A stretch of DNA of 64,000 nt, taken from assembly GCF_001625215.2 (NCBI RefSeq), contig NC_030388.2:24850558-24914557 (forward strand), in the 5' to 3' direction. Source of the DNA: Daucus carota subsp. sativus. Taxonomy: Eukaryota > Streptophyta > Magnoliopsida > Apiales > Apiaceae. The position numbers and the translations under genes were made by a program. Positions 13,301 through 23,345 of this stretch are shown here, in pieces. Below the pieces are notes generated by a model, which was not told the DNA's origin, made no database searches, and saw nothing but the letters and a program-made list of their open reading frames with translations. Within the stretch, counting starts at the first letter, position 1; every line of letters starts with the position of its first letter.

Positions 13301-13473
13301 TATCACCCAAGTACTAGTACTAATACAAATAAGTCATATTATTTGTGCAGATGTTTTGCACAGCTGATCCCACTTATGACAAATCACTCCAGCAACTTCA
13401 AAGCTTTCTATCTGGTCTTGTTGCAGAAGAGAAGTTAGAAATAAGAGATGGAATGTACCTTTTGAAGAAGTAG
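4348..13473 (+). CDS. APC2: Anaphase-promoting complex subunit 2 (APC2), 16 exons
   Basis: APC2 is the cullin-like scaffold that pairs with the APC11 RING subunit in the APC/C ubiquitin ligase, which targets cyclins and securin during mitosis. Exons: 4348-4596, 4687-4764, 5216-5447, 6120-6415, 6663-6734, 7375-7619, 7816-8220, 8326-8527, 8670-8784, 8924-9006, 11893-12012, 12104-12192, 12293-12374, 12734-12922, 13184-13252, 13351-13473. They join in frame to 882 residues, close to the Arabidopsis protein (about 865). Recognisable blocks are CLEYTGQHSKLV and YRLLTAGASTNDILHQYVST in exon 7, the cullin homology region from about residue 520 (NEYRVMLAEKLLNKTDYD; TPRKLLWKKNLGTVKLEL), and the C-terminal winged-helix domain ending DGMYLLKK. 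The ATG at 4348 precedes the conserved CNLGIL motif. Intron 3 holds a Stowaway-like MITE and intron 10 (2886 bp) a Copia-derived element. No frameshift or stop was seen. Confidence 0.95.
5603..5854. mobile_element. Stowaway-like MITE in APC2 intron 3
   Basis: The termini match the plant Stowaway type: CCTCTGTCCCATTCAATTC on the left, and GGGGGACGGAGGGAGTA on the right, reading TACTCCCTCCGTCCCCC on the other strand. TA dinucleotides sit at both edges. Internal arms (around ctttaatgctt...tagttctataactta and its near complement) would fold most of the element into one long hairpin. The element near 63380-63574 appears to be the same family. Confidence 0.75.
9635..9942 (+). repeat. Left LTR of the Copia-derived element
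   Basis: 308 bp with TG...CA ends. A TATA-like box (TATATATA) lies at 9751-9758, and the matching position in the right LTR is 11354-11361. No differences from the right LTR were seen on reading, which suggests a recent insertion. Confidence 0.92.
9966..11192 (+). CDS. Copia gag-protease polyprotein, truncated before integrase
   Basis: An intact 408-residue reading frame runs from the ATG at 9966, just after the primer-binding site. The same frame is open further upstream into the LTR, but that part is not expected to be coding. The N-terminal half resembles the retrotransposon gag families of the UBN2 or DUF4219 type (FEIELFDGRNNFTLW; NLWEKLTKTYHSKSLANKLF). A CCHC zinc knuckle (C-x2-C-x4-H-x4-C, CFYCEELGHHQFIC) lies near 10626-10667. 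It is followed by a Copia aspartic protease active site (WVLDSGCSHHIC) near 10788-10823. Translation ends shortly after the start of the gag-pre-integrase region (LVILKGWKDKRNLFMLDGE). The stop overlaps a run of 15 A residues. Integrase, reverse transcriptase and RNase H are missing, so the product could only package or process in trans. Confidence 0.88.
   Translation: MMDKMGGKFEIELFDGRNNFTLWQSTVKDLLIQRGLYATLEDKKPADVDNTKWEDMKLRAASTIRLALAPEIKYDVLEENNPKNLWEKLTKTYHSKSLANKLFLKKDLFGLKMEENGDLRDHLNRFNGLINQLNNLDEKLQDEDKAILLLVSLPNKYNNVITSLMVGKTKLTLDETTVVILEAERLMKQGSGDTSDGSALMMDAYNKKKKFDKKHNPNIKCFYCEELGHHQFICPKAREDLKELKKIREKGSASLVETVDDALLVQEDKGSKEEWVLDSGCSHHICARREWFSSYKDCEGKMIALPNGKTIKVTGVGEITMKLHNGRIRKLAQVRYVPELNRNLISLGKLVDLGCIVMMKNGCLEVTKQELVILKGWKDKRNLFMLDGEVVTQGEALADGHQRLHGDR
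11238..11545 (+). repeat. Right LTR of the Copia-derived element
   Basis: 308 bp, matching the left LTR base for base as far as can be read. It is preceded by the polypurine tract and followed by the second ATCTT target duplication (11546-11550). Exon 11 of APC2 starts about 350 bases downstream. Confidence 0.92.
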
Positions 13474-15090
13474 GTGATGATGGAATTGCAATTTATATAA
13501 ATTTTCCATCATAAAATCAGGTGAATTACAATTGCACAACTACTTTATAAGCTTGCATATCTCCTTGCTGAAATGCAGGATATCCAGGTGTAAATGGGTA
13601 TAATTACCAGTTAGTGTTTCTATAAAACTAAAAATTTTGGTTTTGTACTGGAAAGTGTTTACATTTCTACATTGGATTACAGACCTTCAAGGAAGCAACT
13701 ACGTATACCGAGGGGTTCTGTAATGGAACTAATTATGTGTTTAACAACATTGAAACAGGTTGCATGATCCAACGGTACTGGTACAATGAAATGATAAAAC
13801 TTAAGTGTTACAAAAGAATAGAATAAAGCATGTCCTGATATTGATGGTACAAGTAGCAATTTGGTTGTGTGTGACAAAGTAATGAAAACATCTGTTTTTT
13901 GTGGAGTTTCAGCTACAATAAACCTGGAAGTGTTTCATATCATTTCAAATGATATATCGAAACTTGGTTAACTTCACCATTAACAGTAATATTGTAGTGT
14001 AAAATTAGAGCAGACTACTCCATAATCAAGAGCTCAAAATGCAGGGCACTCCATGAAATCCGAGCATGTAACACCACATAAATGCAGGGGAGGGGCGAAA
14101 TTATCACGGTCCTTGTGCAAAACTACGAACTAGGGGTTAAATTTTTTCCAAATAAAATGTACTTCGAAGTCGCATTCTAAACAAGAAGTATACTCAAAAA
14201 ATCAAAATTCGACTAAAGTCTAAAGGTACGCTCTTCTTGCATATTTTATAGAAAAATCATCAATAATGATTTTAAAATGTATAATTAACTTTCCTTTGTT
14301 AAATTTCAATATGAATATATGCATGAATTAATAAATTTGGGGTTAATTAACCGTCCCTGTAAAAATGGTTTTAAAACAAATGAAGTATATGTAAGCAACT
14401 TATATATGAAGTTAATAAATTTATCTCATCTTCCAAAAATGGGTTTAAAACAAATGAAGTATATGTAGGCAACTTATATATGAAGTTAATAAATTTATCT
14501 CATCTTCCAAAAATGGGTTTAAAACAACTGAAGTATATGTAGGCAACTTATATAGGTTTGAACGTAGCCAACAATCTATTATGTTGTCTCTGGCTCTGAT
14601 AAAGAGTATTAAAGCCGAACTGAACCCTGATAAACTGAGTTTGTATTTGCAATTGGCTAGACTCAAACTCCGATTACCGGACTATTGAATGATTCCTGTG
14701 ATCACAATTACGACCTGAAGGTTTGATGATCTCGCTGAGATTACTTGCACATTTAGCAAAATATGACGGAAGATATAATAAATCATCTATTAAGCGGGAT
14801 ATACGAGATATGTTTGACTTGGTATTAATTATCTGTATTATGTACGAAGCTCAACCTTATAATTTCTTGTTTATTTAACATTGTAACTGAAATTCAGAAA
14901 AAATCTCACATCAAACTAACATGACACAGTATGAAAGGCTTGAACCAGTATGCACAAGAAAATTAGGTTGATGACACCAAGAATATGAAACATTTAATAA
15001 AGAACACAACATTAAAAGATTGCTCACATGTATATAGCTACTTCCATTAGCAACTATATCTTAACTACTGCTTCTTTACCACATCTACTC
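13474..15090. other. Spacer between APC2 and the P450 gene
   Basis: It holds the presumed 3'-UTR of APC2 and the distal upstream region of the P450 gene. Apart from the 74-bp tandem repeat at 14361-14554, no gene, RNA or element was recognised. Short open frames here have no recognisable protein character. Confidence 0.5.
14361..14554. repeat. 74-bp tandem repeat, about 2.6 copies
   Basis: Copies start at 14361, 14435 and 14509, the last being partial. They differ at only a few positions (gtaagcaact against gtaggcaact; caaatgaag against caactgaag), so the array is young. It sits about 600 bp upstream of the P450 start codon. Confidence 0.85.
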
Positions 15091-15102
15091 TTTATATAAT
15101 AA
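15091..15102 (+). promoter_or_regulatory. Likely TATA box of the CYP704B1-like gene
   Basis: TTTATATAATAA lies about 70 bases before the ATG at 15163. The spacing leaves room for a short leader of 30-40 nt. Called from sequence and position only. Confidence 0.5.
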
Positions 15103-15162
15103 CAACCATGCCAATCATATAATCTATGTCTTGTAAATTTCATCAACCCAACTTTATTTCAG

Positions 15163-17275
15163 ATGAAAGATCAGCTGAGCTTTTCAGCTTTTACAAGAGA
15201 TGAATCCAACATGGGAATGATAATGGTAGTAGCTTCCATGATTTTGTCATGGCTTTTCATCTACAGATGGAACCAGAGAACGAAAAAAGGCCCAAAAACA
15301 TGGCCATTGGTGGGAGCTGCCATCGAACAACTGATGACTTATGATACAATGCATGATTGGCTAGTAAAATATCTTGAAGAGTCAAGAACTGTGGTGGTGC
15401 CGATGCCATTTACAACATATACTTACATTGCTGATCCTGCCAACGTCGAACATGTGCTGAAGACAAATTTTGCTAATTACCCGAAGGTGAAAGTATCGAC
15501 TCCTTTTTATTACTTAGTCTAGAGTTTTTTTCTATGAGAAACTCATGAAAAGACTTTGTTTATTTTATAGGGTGATGTATACCACTCATACATGGAAGTA
15601 TTGCTTGGAGATGGTATATTTAATGTAGATGGAGAGCTTTGGAGGAAACAGAGGAAGACAGCAAGCTTTGAATTTGCTTCTAAGAACTTGAGAGATTTCA
15701 GCACACTAGTTTTCAGAGAATATAGCCTCAAACTCTCTGATATTCTGAGTCAAGCATGTTTTCAGAATCAAGAAGTAGACTTGCAGGTGACTCCTGAGAA
15801 ACCCTCAGATTATGTATCCATGACTAAGTTAAAATTTTGTTTTGACAGGTGTTAAAGATTTCCTCTTTTGTAGGAATTATTAATGAGGATGACTTTGGAC
15901 TCCATCTGCAAGGTGGGATTTGGTGTTGAAATTGGAACACTAGCTCCTCATCTACCAGAAAACCGTTTTGCGCTGGCATTTGACACTGCAAACATAACTG
16001 TTACCCTACGATTTATAGATCCTTTATGGAAAGTGAAGAAGTTCCTCAATGTGGGCTCAGAAGCTGTTTTAGACAAGAGCATTAAAATCATAGATGATTT
16101 TACTTATTCGGTTATCCGCAGGAGAAGGGCGGAAATAGAAGCTGAAAAGATTAATAAAATGGACAAGGTATATGATTTAGCTCCTGATCATTATTCCTAT
16201 GCTATTCCACCATTTAAATTATATACTTGACAACAATTTCAGGTAAAGAACGATATACTGTCGAGGTTCATTGAACTAGGAAAAGACCCTGAAAATAACA
16301 TGACTGAGAAAAGCCTCAGAGATGTTGTCCTGAACTTTGTTATTGCTGGAAGAGACACCACTGCCACAACTCTGACCTGGGCAATATACATGATCATGAC
16401 ACATGATAAAGTAGCAGAGAAGCTACACTTAGATCTCAAAGCTTTTGAAGAAGAGCGGGCTAAAGAAGAGTGTGTGTCATTACAATCTTATGAGACAAAT
16501 GACCCTGCATCTCTCAGTCAGAGACTGAAGCAATATGCAGGACTCATGAATTATGACTCACTAGGAAAGCTACACTACTTGCATGCAGTGATCACAGAAA
16601 CACTTCGACTGTACCCTGCGGTCCCTCAGGTAATTCCAAAACTCATACAAGAGTATTATTGAGATAGTGAGCCAGCAATCTTCTTTCTGTATTTCTATTC
16701 TAATTTAAAAATTTCACACACATTGACCGGATGAAACAAAACTACGAGTATCAGGATCCAAAGGGTATCTTAGAGGATGATATATTGCCTGATGGAACCA
16801 AAGTAAAAGCAGGAGGAATGGTGACTTACGTGCCATATTCCATGGGTAGAATGGAGTACAACTGGGGTCCTGATGCAGCTTCATTTAAACCTGAGAGATG
16901 GCTCAAAGATGGGATTTTCCAAAGTGCATCTCCATTCAAGTTCACTGCATTCCAGGTAAATATATGAAGCAATAAGAATATTAAAGTTTGTATTTATATT
17001 CGTGATCATAAATCCATAATAATATAACAGTGGACTACAATAATATATGCTGGTAATATATTACCTGACCTGGTTACATATTTTTCGATATGCAGGCTGG
17101 TCCGAGGATTTGCCTAGGAAAGGACTCCGCATATCTCCAAATGAAGATGGCAGTGGCGATTTTGTGTAGATTTTTCAAATTTGAATTGGTACCCGATCAT
17201 CCAGTGAAGTACAGAATGATGACAATATTATCAATGGCACACGGGCTAAAAGTAACATTAGCTATACGCCCTTAA
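15163..17275 (+). CDS. CYP704B1: Cytochrome P450 CYP704B1-type long-chain fatty acid omega-hydroxylase
   Basis: CYP704B1 hydroxylates long-chain fatty acids at the omega end in the ER of anther tapetum cells, supplying monomers for pollen-wall sporopollenin. Exons 15163-15486, 15571-15786, 15874-16167, 16243-16629, 16755-16955 and 17096-17275 join in frame to 533 residues (family about 520-530). An N-terminal membrane anchor (MVVASMILSWLFIYRW) is followed by the proline-containing hinge GPKTWPLVGAA. Other motifs are the C-helix WRKQRKTASFEFASKNLRDF, the I-helix AGRDTT (313-318), the K-helix ETLR (397-400) and the heme loop FQAGPRICLG with Cys480. The match to recalled Arabidopsis CYP704B1 is strong along the whole length. 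A second in-frame ATG at 15211 (MGMIMVV) would give 517 residues and is a possible true start. The gene runs convergently with the MPO1-like gene. Confidence 0.93.
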
Positions 17276-17915
17276 AATTGTTGATGTGGTCATAGATCAC
17301 ATTGTCTGGTACAGAATTTATATATTGTAATATGGAACTGGTACAATGATTTCCAAAGTAGTTACTTTATGCTTGCCTGGTCAATGAAGAAACCGGTAAA
17401 CCTTGTAAACAACTAATAAATATAAAAGATTAACACAAAATGTCATATATCCTTACATCAAGACCTTGTAATCTATTTTCTATCAAACAAATGCGGGGCT
17501 TCTGGCTAGGCTCTTTTGTACTGTAATTTATAACATCTTCTGCTTGTGTCTGGCAAGGATCATTTGGTATTATAATAACTGCCATATATGGATGATGAAA
17601 GACTGGAGCACATGATAAGATAAACCGGCTGGCTATATGCTTGTCTTGCACATAGTGAAGTATTACTTTTAATCAGTATGATATGACCAAGCACACTCCA
17701 AATGGTAAATGCAAAAATCAAAATTTTAAGTAAAGATAGCTCATAAAGACTAAAAAGTATTCATGTAGCCTTTTTACAATCCCTTTTTTTGGTTTTTAAG
17801 GAAAATGTACAAGAAAGAAAGTGGGATTTTTACATAAGAGGCTTAAGTCAGAGTACCAAGGCACCAATCACCATAGATGACACCGATGCTCAAAACACAT
17901 AATCTGAAAAATCAA

Positions 17916-19394
17916 CTATGAAAGCAAGTTTTGCTTCTTGTTTTTCCATTCATCAATGTCTGCTTCTATCTTAGACTTAACTGTATGGTGGAATCCTGGA
18001 TAAGGTTCATAACCGGTACAGTTCTGCAGAGCCTAAAACAATCAACAAATGAATCATGTCACTTACCATCTCAAATGAGGAAAACCACCAAATTTAGAGA
18101 TTTTAGCGATTACCTCCAAAAGAACAAAGAACGGAGCCAATAAAAAAGCTTGCAAAAGATTATCTAAAAGAGCTGGTGCTCTCTTCTGCAAAGGATATAA
18201 ACTTACTTAGAGGTACATTACATAATATCAAACAGTATCATTCTGAAGGCAAATGAGAGACGTTTGTACCTCAAATACACCATGGCCAATAAATTGTCCA
18301 GTCCAACAAACTAACTGAACTACCAGAACCACCTAAATTAAGGAGTTAGATTAAAGAAAGTTACATAATTGCCTTTTCTATTCTAAATATAAAATGTGAT
18401 GTACATGAGACAACAAGACTATCATAGCAATTAAAAATGTTTACTTCCTCTGTCCCTCTGATTTCCACACACTTTCCTTTTTTGGATTTCCCACTTAATT
18501 CTATACATTTCAAAACCTTCCTAAAGTGGTAACCTTTTATAATATAAAAATCATAACCACCTACTACTTTCATCCACTTTTACAAATCTATCAATTATAT
18601 ATTGATGGGTCTCACCACTTTACTCACTATTCTTTCTCTTTCCTCTTACTTTATATTACTTTATACACTTTTCTTAATCTCCGTGTCCAATCCAAACGTA
18701 TACATATCAAAGGGACGGAGGGAGTATATTTATGTTCTTGTTCACACTATGTGCAGATCATTAAGAAGAGACAGTAATCAGTCGCCCTCAAAATATCAGC
18801 AGGGCCCTTATCCTGATACACACATTCAAGTTCAAACTCTTGTTACGATATCTACTAGGCTACAATACCACAAATAATTTGTATATAGTCAATTTCAGCG
18901 ATATAATCCTTATTTTCAAAATCACCAAAGGCCTTTATTTCGGAATCATAATGAAGAAAACACAATCACTAAGCACAAATATGAGTCTATACACACACAT
19001 ATCAGTAAAATTCAGTCAGGATAGTAAAGAAACTGACCTTCCAAGCCAGTGAAAACCCAAGAAGCTGAGCCAATAAACTGCTAAAAACCCAACATAAAAC
19101 ACAGAGAAAGGCAGCTAAAGACCCAGCTTTTACATCCAAGAAGATATAAAACAGGGAATAAATGAGTGTAACCAAGAACCCAAAATTCATAATCAATGGA
19201 AAATCAATCCCAAATAGAGATAAATGGATCATGGGAAGATTAAAGAAAGATGGTGTGAAATTAAGGAAAAGAATAGCAGTACAAAAGATTGGCCAAACAA
19301 ACAACATATGTATCAGTATATTGACTTTGTTGCTATGATAAGCTCCATAGAAAGCAAAGTGCTTTTCAAGATCAAACAATCCATGACTTCTCAT
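17916..19394 (-). CDS. MPO1-like (DUF962) membrane protein, 2-hydroxy fatty acid dioxygenase family
   Basis: Yeast Mpo1 is an Fe(II)-dependent ER dioxygenase that removes one carbon from 2-hydroxy fatty acids in phytosphingosine breakdown. The plant substrate is inferred from family. Four exons in minus-strand order are 19394-19038, 18332-18270, 18185-18114 and 18032-17916, joining to 202 residues, the normal length of plant members. The N-terminus has the DUF962 signature GLFDLEKHFAFYGAYHSN, then IHMLFVWP. Several hydrophobic segments follow. The second conserved block, WTGQFIGHGVFEKRAPALLD, spans exons 2 and 3 and includes conserved histidines likely to bind iron. The C-terminus is polar (HHTVKSKIEADIDEWKNKKQ). 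Intron 1 (705 bp) contains a Stowaway-like MITE. Confidence 0.92.
18442..18726. mobile_element. Stowaway-like MITE in intron 1 of the MPO1-like gene
   Basis: The left end reads TACTTCCTCTGTCCCTCTG. The right end AGGGACGGAGGGAGTA reads TACTCCCTCCGTCCCT on the other strand. Both edges carry TA. The interior is AT-rich with no coding content. The family is assigned by the conserved CTCCCTCCGTCC-type terminus. Confidence 0.75.
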
Positions 19395-20827
19395 TATGAG
19401 AATTAGTATATGATTTGATTCAACTAAATTGAGTTGCTAGAAATTAGCAACAAGAAATTTCAAAGGATTTTGCAATCTAATTTTTTCTTTGTTTGACAAA
19501 GAATGGACAAGCATAGAAGATCAGCTAGTTTCTGAGGCAAGTGGTAATCAATAAATTATTTTTGCAAAGCTAGAAGAAAATTACTATTATACAAAAGTAC
19601 GTTATAATCAGAACGTTATAATCAGAGGAGAATTCGTATTAGTTTATTCAATTTTTATCTTTTTAAATTTATTTTCTTCTCACATGTTCTATATATATAT
19701 TTATTCTTTGAAATATGCGAGGTAAACGGAGAAATTATCCAAATTTCCAGATGTTCACATCAGCACATATATAAATGACAACATTTTTATAATAATATTA
19801 TACCTGTTTTTCTTATACTTTTAGTATTTTTTATAATTTGTAGAAAATAATTTTGACTTATTTTTAATACATTTGAATTAGCGCCGAATGACATATAGTA
19901 AAATATCTATAATAGTTGTTCCGTTTTTGAATGTTGGGAAAAAAAATTTAATAATATTTACTGATACATGTATAGATATTTGTTCCGTTTTCACATATCA
20001 TGTAAAAAAATATATAGATAAAATTATTATTTTTAACATTTCTTAAAATAACATCCTAATAAAGTATTTTTATTTGCTTGTTTTGAAATTAAAATTTCTA
20101 CTTTGTATGATCAAATAATATTTCAATCAAGAACAACCACCCGGGTGACCGGGTCATAATATCCTCGAATCACATTCGATTCTATTGATGCATCCAAAAA
20201 TAAGATTATAATAAATATTTTTCTTTACGAACACTTTGTCACTAAACATATAATAATAAAACCTATTTAACTCATCCTGGGCTTAAAAAAACCGCCGGAG
20301 GAAAATGACATATGTCGGGTGGCGGGTACATTCACCCAGTGGCGGAAGGAGCAGTGAGACTGGGGGTCCATTGCCCCTGCTTAACTCGTATGTAAAAATA
20401 TTTTACAGGCTTCATTTTGTTGATTGATCTGGCTGCCCCTGCTTAAATTATAAAATCAAAACTTTTGTACACATAAATTTCCTTAGTCCATAGGTTAAAA
20501 TAGCCCAGGCCCACCCAGCAAGTTCACTTAAAACAGAAGAAAGAAATACACGCACTAAAACATAAAGTCAAGAAATAGAGTTAAGAAACAGAGTAAGGAT
20601 ACTCCCCATCTCGCCTAGCAAACAAAACACCATTCTCCGAAAGCTCCGATCAGAAATTTAATGACCATTATAATATTATGTTATTTATATGACGCCCTCC
20701 CTTACATGAAATTTAATAACCATTATAATATTATGTTATTTATATGACACCCTCCCTTACATGAATTTTTAGTTCCGCATTCACCCAAATATATCCGTCG
20801 AAATTAGTTAACCCAAAACATATCCAT
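19395..20827. other. Spacer between the MPO1-like gene and the hAT element
   Basis: It holds the minus-strand leader and promoter of the MPO1-like gene, and AT-rich sequence. A short stretch near 20335-20400 (cagtggcggaaggagcag...) looks like a fragment of a common plant transposon terminus. No gene was recognised. Confidence 0.4.
20653..20762. repeat. 55-bp direct duplication
   Basis: Two adjacent copies start at 20653 and 20708, each running from gaaatttaat to ccctcccttacat. They differ at about two positions. Confidence 0.85.
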
Positions 20828-21449
20828 TAGGGGTGAACATGGGTTGGGTTGGGCGGGTTTTTGGAAAAAAACGACCCAACCCAATTAGTTCGGGTTAATA
20901 AAAACTTAACCCGTTAACTGAATTTTTTTTATCTAACCCAACCCTACCCAACCCAATTAATTCGGGTTGGGTCGGATTGGTTTGGGTTAAACTTGCGAAA
21001 ACTATAATAAATAAAAATTTAGTCATTCATCGCGATAGGAAAAAAAAAACTCACTCGCACACCGGTAGCTAGTAACAGTCGGCATACATATTTATAGTTA
21101 CTCAGTTTCTATGAATCATTCACCAATATCAGTCGATGCGTAAGTTTTTGATCGAAGAGGGAAACCTATTACATTGGTGAAACATTTAAACAATGGTAAA
21201 ATAATAGAAAATTGTTGTATACACACTCAGTTATGAACTCTTATTTATAATGTGTATATCAGTTCATTAACAAATCATTAATCATGTTCAAATTCCAAAA
21301 GTCATCATTTACATTTTATAGTTATCGAGATACTTAAAATTATTCATATTGCTATTGTAAATGTATTGACACACCCTAGATAAATCAAATTAGGTTAAAG
21401 ATTGATTGAGATAAACTAAAAAATGTAAAATAAGTATGTAAATATTATA

Positions 21450-21495
<46 letters not shown>

Positions 21496-21676
21496 CGGGT
21501 TGGGTTGGGTTAGTTCAGGGTTAAAATCTGTAAAACCCTGACCCAACCCAACTTAATCGGGTTTTTTAAAAATTAACCCATTTATTTTTCGGTTTTGAAC
21601 GGGTCGGGTTAATCGGCCTAAAAAAGGGTCGGTTTGAGTTGGGTTAGCGGGTTGAACGGGTTTATGTTCACCCCTA
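20828..21676. mobile_element. hAT-type non-autonomous element, 849 bp
   Basis: The ends are TAGGGGTGAACAT and ATGTTCACCCCTA, a near-perfect terminal inverted repeat. The element is flanked by an exact 8-bp duplication ATATCCAT (20820-20827 and 21677-21684), the hAT signature. Both ends are packed with gggttgggtt and aacccaaccc words that would fold into subterminal hairpins. An (AT)n run occupies about 21455-21493. No transposase frame is present, so movement would need a partner element. It lies just upstream of the endosulfine gene leader. Confidence 0.88.
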
Positions 21677-23345
21677 ATATCCATTGCCCGAATTGGACAT
21701 AGACACAGCATTTATAGATAAGGCCCATATTATGGTAAGCCCAACCAAGAATGCTAAAACAGATAACAATCAGAGCCGAGCCCAAATGTAAAACAAACGC
21801 AACTATTGCCACCATTTTCGCTTCCCTGTCTTGTTCTTACAACACACTCCCCTCCCGCCGATACAATTCAGGTAATAAAATACACTTATATACACACACA
21901 CTTGACTCTCTCTCTTCTTGTTTTTATTATACACACAGCTATCTGTATATACACATCTAGATCACACAGAAAATATAATAGGTAAATTCAAACGATTACC
22001 AGTTCTTGATTATTTTCTTTTAGCTCATTAAAGTTGAATCATGGTATTCTTGGTCACTTTATTACTATGTATTCTGATCTGGGTTGCTCTTGTTTTTGTT
22101 TTTCAGTTTGGTATTGTTGAATATAAGCTCATGTCTTTGTTTTTCTGGTAGCTGTATGATGGAAAAGTAATGGATGTAGTGTTTTGTGTGTAGGGCAGTC
22201 ATAATTTGTATTGATTTTGATGCAGAGATTTACTTGTTTTGACTTCAATCTGTTTTGTGTGTGTTGTAGTGATTTTTTTAAATATGTTTTCGATGATTGG
22301 ATCTTCTTGGCCGGCTTGTGATTCAGTTGAACATTGTGATTTGTGCATTAGAAAAGTAGTGTGTATGTCACTAAGTAGTATTTGTAGTTATTGGATGAAT
22401 GAGTTGTTTTGCAAGCCTATGTCGTTGTCATGTTGAGTCAGCTGTGTTATAAGTTGCTGCGGAATCAAACTTTTTGAAATAAATGATCAGCCTAAAGTTT
22501 TGGAATACAAAATGGTGTTAGATCCGGTCAGCCCGTTTGTGGAGACGGATATGTGAAATATATTTATGCCTGTGTACTCATCTGTAATCATTTTTCGTAG
22601 ACTAGTCAATGATTATCAATGGGTTTTTGTATCAACATGATTCATTGGATGCAAGTTTCTTGTACCCTTATTTCACAATTTGATGGCTAATTGCTTTTTG
22701 GCCGTCGCTTGTTGATTGTTTGGTGTCTGGATCTGTTCCATTGCGGTTTTTGGTATTATATTACATATCATACAGTAATACCTTTAAAAACATAAATTTC
22801 CTCAGGATTATAGAATTTAACTAAGTTATCAAAATTATTACTTTATAAAGGTAAAAGATGCACTGTCTCTATCATGTTGATACCAAGTTGAAGTACTAAT
22901 TTATTGAGATAGATTATAGTTTTTTTGTACCCTTTAGTGACACCTAAAATTAAACGTTACCAAAGATTAGATATTGCGAAATCCGGAAGTTCTAATGTAT
23001 TCAGGTTTGATTCTTGGCAATTGTTTGTTCTTGTAAACTTCCCAGTAAGGGCTGCCTTAGGGTCTTAAGTTATGTAGTGTATTTCAAACAAATTTATATA
23101 TATAAATCACAAGGTCTTAGGTCTGTAGTGTATGTCAAAGAATTTGGTGATAGGAACCGCAAACAGGATTTTATGATATGTTAAGTTAAATCATTAAGAC
23201 AATTCATATATTTCTTCTTTCTTAATCAGTACAATACAGAAAACACAATGTAAGACCGTATTATTTTCATATTAATTTCTGTAAGCAATATGGATAAACA
23301 TTGTCCTTTTTATTGCAGTACTGTACTGCTGTCAATAGGCACAGC

